A stretch of DNA of 64,000 bases, from assembly GCF_021044935.1 (NCBI RefSeq), contig NZ_JAJNMP010000002.1, positions 1,054,001-1,118,000 of the forward strand, read 5' to 3'. The translations under genes were made by a program, and so were the position numbers. The stretch is from Agromyces cavernae. Lineage in GTDB: Bacteria; Actinomycetota; Actinomycetes; Actinomycetales; Microbacteriaceae. Below, piece by piece: positions 60,434 to 64,000 of the stretch (the stretch's first letter is position 1; every line of letters starts with the position of its first letter). Under the pieces are notes generated by a model that saw only the letters and a list, made by a program, of their open reading frames with translations, searched no databases and was not told the DNA's origin.

Positions 60434-60757
60434 CTAGTGGCTGCCGTCGACGAGCTTCAGGCCGACCACGCAGCCCACGAGGCCCGCGATGAGGGCGAGC
60501 TTGACCCACGAGACATCCGTATCGCCCGTGATCATCGCCCAGATCACCGTCAGCGCCGCACCGATGCCGACCCAGACCGCGTAGGCCGTGCCGGTCGAGA
60601 TGTCGCGCATCGCCCACGCGAGCCCGCCCATCGAGAGGACGAGCGCGACGAAGAACACGACCGACGGCCAGAGCTTCGTGAAGCCCTCGGACCTGCCGAG
60701 CGCGGTGGCCCAGACGGCTTCGAGCACGCCCGAGACGATGAGGATGACCCATGCCAT
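60434..60757 (-). CDS. gdx: Guanidinium exporter, SMR family (Gdx/SugE type)
   Basis: A 107-residue four-helix small multidrug resistance protein that works as an antiparallel dimer, exchanging guanidinium for protons. E13 in IVSGVLEAVWATALGRSEGF is the essential membrane glutamate; WPSVVFFVALVLSMGGLAWAM, GTAYAVWVGIGAALTVIWAM and IAGLVGCVVGLKLV are the other helices. The SugE-type signature and the guanidine-III riboswitch in its leader identify the substrate with good confidence. GGGAG lies nine bases before the ATG and is part of the riboswitch expression platform. Confidence 0.95.
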   Translation of the reverse strand: MAWVILIVSGVLEAVWATALGRSEGFTKLWPSVVFFVALVLSMGGLAWAMRDISTGTAYAVWVGIGAALTVIWAMITGDTDVSWVKLALIAGLVGCVVGLKLVDGSH

Positions 60758-60818
60758 GACTGTTCACTCCCTGAGTGCCAGTCTTGTCGCGTTCCGGGTA
60801 CTGGGTTCCCTCGTCCGG
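60758..60818 (-). ncRNA. Guanidine-III riboswitch (ykkC-III) controlling gdx
   Basis: On the minus strand the leader reads CCGGACGAGG, GAACCCAGT, ACCCGG, AACGC, GACAAGACTGGC, closely following the known Thermobifida guanidine-III aptamer (CCGGACGAGG...GTACCCGG...GGACAAGAC). The P1 pseudoknot pairs CCGG with CCGG and P2 pairs CCAGT with ACTGG. Directly after it, GACTG can instead pair with CAGTC just before the ATG, and CACTC with GAGTG, enclosing the Shine-Dalgarno sequence. Aptamer and alternative hairpin share ACTGG, which gives a translational on-switch. Confidence 0.9.
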
Positions 60819-60862
60819 GGTCGCGCGGTGCGACCTCCCCCGAGGCTAGCAAGCGCGACTGA

Positions 60863-61159
60863 TCAGGCACTGTGCACGAGCGCGAAGTGCTCGACGACGG
60901 GGAACGGCTCATAGAACCCGTGCAGCAGTTCGCGCCACCGCCGGTACTGCGCCGAGCCGCGGAAGCCGACCTCGTGCGCCTCGACGCTCTCCCACCGAAC
61001 GAGCAGCAGGTACTCGTTCGGCGTCTCGATCGAGCGCGACAGCGTGAGGTCGAGGAACCCCGGCATGCCCGCCATGATCGCCTTCGCCTCGCCGAACGCC
61101 GCTTCGAAGTCGGCCTCGCGGCCCGGGACGACGGGGAGGATCGCGTGCTCGAGGATCAC
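60863..61159 (-). CDS. Antibiotic biosynthesis monooxygenase (ABM) domain protein
   Basis: A 98-residue ferredoxin-like-fold dimeric protein. MILEHAILPVVPGREADFEAAFGEAKAIMAGMPGFLDLTLSRSIETPNEYLLLVRWES and AHEVGFRGSAQYRRWRELLHGFY match the ABM pattern (ILxxxLxVxPGxExxFE...PGF...LLVxWES). Members include cofactor-free monooxygenases and many of unknown role. It lies just upstream of the riboswitch and gdx on the same strand, with divergent repeats before it. Confidence 0.92.
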   Translation of the reverse strand: MILEHAILPVVPGREADFEAAFGEAKAIMAGMPGFLDLTLSRSIETPNEYLLLVRWESVEAHEVGFRGSAQYRRWRELLHGFYEPFPVVEHFALVHSA

Positions 61160-61178
61160 CCGCCCACGCTACCGCGTC

Positions 61179-61258
61179 CCGAGAACAGGAATCCGCCCCG
61201 CGAACGCGGCGTGACTGCCTGTTCTCGTCGCCGAACCGCCAGATCCGCCTGTTCTCGG
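61179..61258. repeat. Three copies of a CCTGTTCTCG motif in a divergent intergenic region
   Basis: CCGAGAACAGG at 61179-61189 is the exact reverse complement of CCTGTTCTCGG at 61248-61258, and a third copy, CCTGTTCTCG, lies at 61218-61227. AATCCGCC/ATCCGCC flank two of them. They lie between the ABM gene and the isochorismatase-like gene, which are divergent, so they may be operators, or a short dispersed palindrome. Confidence 0.7.
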
Positions 61259-61292
61259 AACGCGCGCACGCCGTCGCGGGCACGATGGATCC

Positions 61293-61853
61293 ATGGACTT
61301 CGACGACACCGCCGCCCTGATCGTGATCGACGTGCAGCAGGGCTTCGACGACCCGGCCTGGGGCGAGCGCGACAACCCCGACGCCGAGTCGAACATCGGC
61401 CGGCTCATCACCGCGTGGTCGAATGCCTCGCGCCCGGTCGTGATCGTCCGGCACGACTCCGTCTCGCCCGGCTCGCCGCTCGCGGCGGGCACTCCCGGCA
61501 ATGCGCTGAAGGACGTGGTGGCCGGCGCCCCGCACGACCTGTTCGTGACGAAGCACGTGAACTCCGCATTCTACGGGGAACCCGACCTGCACGGGTGGCT
61601 GCAGGCACGCGGCATCCGTCAGCTCGTGATCTGCGGCATCCAGACGAACATGTGCGTCGAGACGACCGCGCGCATGGGCGGCAACCTCGGCTACGACGTG
61701 ACGATGCCGCTCGACGCGACGCACACGTTCGACCTCGAGGGGCCGGGCGGCGTCCGCCTCACAGCCGCAGAACTGGCGCGCGCGACCGCCGTGAACCTGC
61801 AGGGCGGCGGCTTCGCCCGGGTCGTGACGACCCACGACGTGCTGTCGGCGTAG
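61293..61853 (+). CDS. Isochorismatase-like cysteine hydrolase
   Basis: A 186-residue cysteine hydrolase. The catalytic triad is visible as D13 in LIVIDVQQGF, K87 in FVTKHVNSAFYG and C121 in ICGIQTNMCVETTARMG, which carries the cis-peptide and nucleophile of the family. Nicotinamidase, pyrazinamidase, ureidoacrylate or biuret-type amidases and true isochorismatases share this layout, so the substrate is open. The neighbouring guanidine-III riboswitch and exporter make a nitrogen compound of the urea/carboxyguanidine type conceivable, but this is speculation. Confidence 0.92.
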   Translation: MDFDDTAALIVIDVQQGFDDPAWGERDNPDAESNIGRLITAWSNASRPVVIVRHDSVSPGSPLAAGTPGNALKDVVAGAPHDLFVTKHVNSAFYGEPDLHGWLQARGIRQLVICGIQTNMCVETTARMGGNLGYDVTMPLDATHTFDLEGPGGVRLTAAELARATAVNLQGGGFARVVTTHDVLSA

Positions 61854-61859
61854 CCGGAG

Positions 61860-62210
61860 TCAGCGCGAGACCAGGTTCAGGGTTCCCGCGGCGATCGACA
61901 GCAGGGCGAGCACCACGGGCGTGCCCGCATGGCGCGCGTCGCCGTTCCGCAGGTGGAAGCCGATCGCGACCGCGAAGTACGCCGCGAGCGCGCCCGACGT
62001 GATCAGGCCGAGCGGAGCCCATGCGATAGCGATGATGAGCCCGGCCGCCGCGGCGAGGAGGAGCAACGCGAGCGGAGTGAGCCACCGCTCGGGCACGCCG
62101 GCGCGAGCGTAGTCGGCGACGACGTCGGGAGCGTGCGTGAGCTTTCGCGCCGCCGTGTAGGCGAGTGCCGCAGCCAGGAGCGACGAGACGATGACATACG
62201 CGACGAACAT
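61860..62210 (-). CDS. DoxX-like membrane protein
   Basis: A 116-residue protein with four hydrophobic segments: FVAYVIVSSLLAAALAYTAARKLT, LTPLALLLLAAAAGLIIAIAW, LITSGALAAYFAVAIGFHL and TPVVLALLSIAAGTLNLV. The pattern ..KL.......YA.AGVPERWL..L...  and FAVAIGFHLRNGDA is typical of DoxX-like families. The ATG with GGAG five bases upstream is chosen over two preceding GTG codons. It is divergent from a TetR gene with a palindrome between, and is the likely target of that repressor. Confidence 0.88.
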   Translation of the reverse strand: MFVAYVIVSSLLAAALAYTAARKLTHAPDVVADYARAGVPERWLTPLALLLLAAAAGLIIAIAWAPLGLITSGALAAYFAVAIGFHLRNGDARHAGTPVVLALLSIAAGTLNLVSR

Positions 62211-62220
62211 CACCACTCCA

Positions 62221-62240
62221 ATCTAAACATGTGTTTAGAT
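62221..62240. promoter_or_regulatory. TetR operator between the DoxX-like and TetR genes
   Basis: ATCTAAACATGTGTTTAGAT has 9-base perfect inverted arms around a 2-base centre. It lies 6 bases before the TetR start and 10 bases before the DoxX-like start, so a bound repressor would cover both. Confidence 0.85.
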
Positions 62241-62246
62241 TCAAGC

Positions 62247-62834
62247 ATGGCACAACCGAGCAACCGTGGAAAGCTCCTCGAGGCGACCCTGCGGTGCTTC
62301 GACCGATTCCCGCTCGACAAGATCACGGTGCGGGCCATCGCCGCCGAGGCCGGTGCGAATCCGGCCTCGGTCATCTACCACTTCGGCTCGCGTGACGCGC
62401 TGCTCTCAGCGGCCGCCGTCGAGGGCCTCGACCGGTGGCTGGCCGAGCTCGCCGCCGGGCTCACGACAGAACTCGACTCGGTCCCCGGCGACGACCCGGG
62501 CGCCAGGCTGACCCGCGCCGCTGCGATGGTGACCGCGACGCGAAGCGCGCGGACGCCGCTCACCCGCGCCTACACGGCAGCCGTGGCGATGTCGCTCCAC
62601 GACGACAACGTGCGGCACACGCTCGCCGAGGGATTCCGCCGGGCTCGGCCGGCCCTCGCCGCCGTGCTCGGCCTCGGCGACGACGACGCCGGACAGGACG
62701 CGGCCGGCCTCCTGCTCGCGATGTTCCACGGAATGCTCGTGCAGACACTGCTCGACGACGACCTCGCGATCGACGGCGCACGACTCGATGCCGGTCTCCG
62801 CAGGGTGAACGCGGCTGCCGGCGCGACGGCTTGA
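62247..62834 (+). CDS. TetR-family regulator
   Basis: A 195-residue repressor. The N-terminal helix-turn-helix reads NRGKLLEATLRCFDRFPLDKITVRAIAAEAGANPASVIYHFGSRDALLSAA, canonical for TetR. The C-terminal helices (LTRAYTAAVAMSLHDDNVRHTLAEGFRRARPALAAVLGLG, then LLLAMFHGMLVQTLLDD) form the ligand and dimer domain. The very close palindrome indicates autoregulation together with the DoxX-like gene. Ligand unknown. Confidence 0.93.
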   Translation: MAQPSNRGKLLEATLRCFDRFPLDKITVRAIAAEAGANPASVIYHFGSRDALLSAAAVEGLDRWLAELAAGLTTELDSVPGDDPGARLTRAAAMVTATRSARTPLTRAYTAAVAMSLHDDNVRHTLAEGFRRARPALAAVLGLGDDDAGQDAAGLLLAMFHGMLVQTLLDDDLAIDGARLDAGLRRVNAAAGATA

Positions 62835-62906
62835 CGGTGGCGGAATCCGTTGCCCTTCGTTACGGCACCGAGCGGATGTCGCAGCGCCGCCGAGTAGCGT
62901 GAACCC

Positions 62907-64000
62907 ATGGCAGATCGCGAATACGGCTTCAAGACCCGCGCCATCCACGCGGGCAACATCCCCGACACCGTGACCGGCGCTCGCGCGCTGCCGATCTACC
63001 AGTCGAGCGCCTTCGTCTTCGACGACACGGCCGATGCGGCGGCGCGCTTCGCGCTGCAGAAGTACGGCAACATCTACTCCCGGCTCGCCAACCCGACGGT
63101 CGCGAGCTTCGAAGAGCGCATCGCGAGCCTCGAGGGCGGCCTCGGGGCCGTCGCCACCGCAAGCGGATTGAGCGCGCAGTACATCACCTTCGCGAGTATC
63201 GCGGGCTCCGGCGACCACATCGTGGCGAGCGCGAACCTCTACGGCGGCTCGATCACGCAGCTCGACGTGACCCTGCGACGCTTCGGCGTCGAGACCACGT
63301 TCGTGCAGTCGGCGGATGCCGACGACTACGCCGCGGCCATCACCGACACGACGAAGGCCGTCTTCGTCGAGACGATCGCGAACCCGTCGGGCGAGATCGC
63401 CGACCTCGAGGCGCTCGCCGATGTCGCGCACGCGCACGGCATCCCCCTCATCGTCGACTCGACCATCCCGACCCCCTACCTCAACCGCCCCATCGAGTGG
63501 GGCGCCGACATCGTGACGCACTCGGCGACGAAGTTCCTCGGCGGGCACGGCACGACGCTCGGCGGCGTCGTCGTCGAGTCCGGCCGCTTCCACTGGCACT
63601 CCGACAAGTTCCCGCTGTTCGGCCAGCCGGTGCCGAGCTACGGCGGCCTCGAGTGGTCAGGCAACTTCGGCGAGTACGCGTTCCTCACGCGCCTGCGCGC
63701 CGAGCAGCTGCGCGACATCGGGCCGGCACTCGCCCCGCACTCGGCATTCCTGCTCGCGCAGGGCGTCGAAACCCTGCCATACCGCATCCAGGCCCACCTC
63801 GACAACGCCCGCGCGGTCGCCGAGTGGCTCGAGGCCGACCCGCGCATCGAGCGGGTGTGGTGGGCGGGCCTGCCGAACCACCCGCACCACGACCGCGCGA
63901 AGAAGTACCTTCCCAAGGGCCCTGGCTCGGTCTTCAGCTTCGAGGTCAAGGGCGGCCGCGCCGTCGGCCAGCGGCTCATCGAGTCGGTGAACCTCGCCTC
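62907..64000 (+). CDS. metY: O-acetylhomoserine/O-acetylserine sulfhydrylase, N-terminal part (runs off the window)
   Basis: A PLP enzyme that makes homocysteine or cysteine from acetylated homoserine/serine and sulphide. About 364 residues are present. [31 protein letters not shown] opens the fold, [22 protein letters not shown] binds phosphate, [15 protein letters not shown] is typical, and the PLP lysine is K209 in [34 protein letters not shown] sequence marks the C-terminal domain of the long MetY form. The ATG is the first in frame after the TetR gene. Confidence 0.96.
   Translation, partial: MADREYGFKTRAIHAGNIPDTVTGARALPIYQSSAFVFDDTADAAARFALQKYGNIYSRLANPTVASFEERIASLEGGLGAVATASGLSAQYITFASIAGSGDHIVASANLYGGSITQLDVTLRRFGVETTFVQSADADDYAAAITDTTKAVFVETIANPSGEIADLEALADVAHAHGIPLIVDSTIPTPYLNRPIEWGADIVTHSATKFLGGHGTTLGGVVVESGRFHWHSDKFPLFGQPVPSYGGLEWSGNFGEYAFLTRLRAEQLRDIGPALAPHSAFLLAQGVETLPYRIQAHLDNARAVAEWLEADPRIERVWWAGLPNHPHHDRAKKYLPKGPGSVFSFEVKGGRAVGQRLIESVNLA

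Noticed and set aside
1..64000. Over-represented heptamer GGATGCC/GGCATCC
   Set aside because: It is frequent, but a rough count is less than twice the expectation for this base composition and it appears on both strands without order, so I make no claim.

Overview
The window is very GC-rich, with GTG/ATG starts, many 4-base stop/start overlaps (ATGA, GTGA) and an actinobacterial gene set (protein O-mannosyltransferase, long ABC-F, guanidine-III riboswitch of actinobacterial type). The gene order mfd / pth / rplY / prs / glmU / tRNA-Gln / ispE / rsmA / tatD / metG / rsmI / pmt is the conserved actinobacterial housekeeping cluster also known from Mycobacterium. REP-type palindromes of the form GGTTGAGGAGC...TCTCGA.ACC and the general gene content suggest Microbacteriaceae (Agromyces-like); the genus is inference.

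Layout. (1) 1-2.7 kb: 5' end of mfd, an RNase HI with an extra C-terminal domain, pth and rplY, with a strong terminator between the last two. (2) 2.9-13.6 kb: a glucuronide/hexuronate catabolic block on the minus strand: beta-glucuronidase uidA, a GPH sugar transporter, D-mannonate dehydratase manD, gluconokinase gntK, then uxaC and uxuB, a LacI repressor and a TIM-barrel sugar isomerase/epimerase. Four near-identical palindromes, consensus (T)G.CAACCGRTTGCCA, lie in front of uidA, uxaC and in the divergent region between the TIM-barrel gene and gnd, so the LacI protein probably controls the whole set. The route would be glucuronide -> glucuronate -> fructuronate -> mannonate -> 2-keto-3-deoxygluconate; KDG kinase and KDPG aldolase are not here. 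(3) 13.6-20.3 kb: gnd, a small membrane protein, a helix-turn-helix protein, an acyl-CoA ligase, prs, glmU and tRNA-Gln, whose 3' end touches the glmU start codon. (4) 20.4-24.6 kb: ArsR/SRPBCC pair, MarR regulator, methionine ABC importer metQNI. (5) 24.8-33.75 kb: housekeeping run ABC-F, ispE, DUF4287-like, rsmA, tatD, metG, an oxidoreductase and rsmI. The ABC-F gene carries two REP elements translated in frame as linkers.

(6) 33.8-54.0 kb: an accessory region between rsmI and pmt, which are normally adjacent and divergent. It is a patchwork of small stress/detoxification genes with their own regulators (TetR with DUF6326 and DUF2306 membrane proteins; glyoxalase plus TipAS-type MerR; two DHFR-like reductases; GNAT, YciI, DUF1801, adenosine-specific kinase), secreted proteins (M14 carboxypeptidase, two unknowns), a fascin-like protein, and clear debris: an ISL3 transposase relic, a DprA fragment, a truncated DUF805 gene and two frameshifted genes. 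No integrase or intact transposase remains.

(7) 54.0-64 kb: pmt, a YeiH-family transporter, an alpha/beta hydrolase, a four-gene overlapping operon (membrane protein, XRE regulator, two quinone-oxidoreductase-like proteins), a guanidinium exporter of the SMR family behind a guanidine-III riboswitch, an ABM monooxygenase, an isochorismatase-like hydrolase, a DoxX/TetR divergent pair and the 5' part of an O-acetylhomoserine sulfhydrylase. The most striking non-coding signals are the riboswitch with a visible Shine-Dalgarno-sequestering alternative hairpin, the in-frame REPs in the ABC-F gene, the LacI operators and the tRNA/glmU junction. Three single-base frameshifts in otherwise well-conserved genes should be checked as possible sequencing errors.
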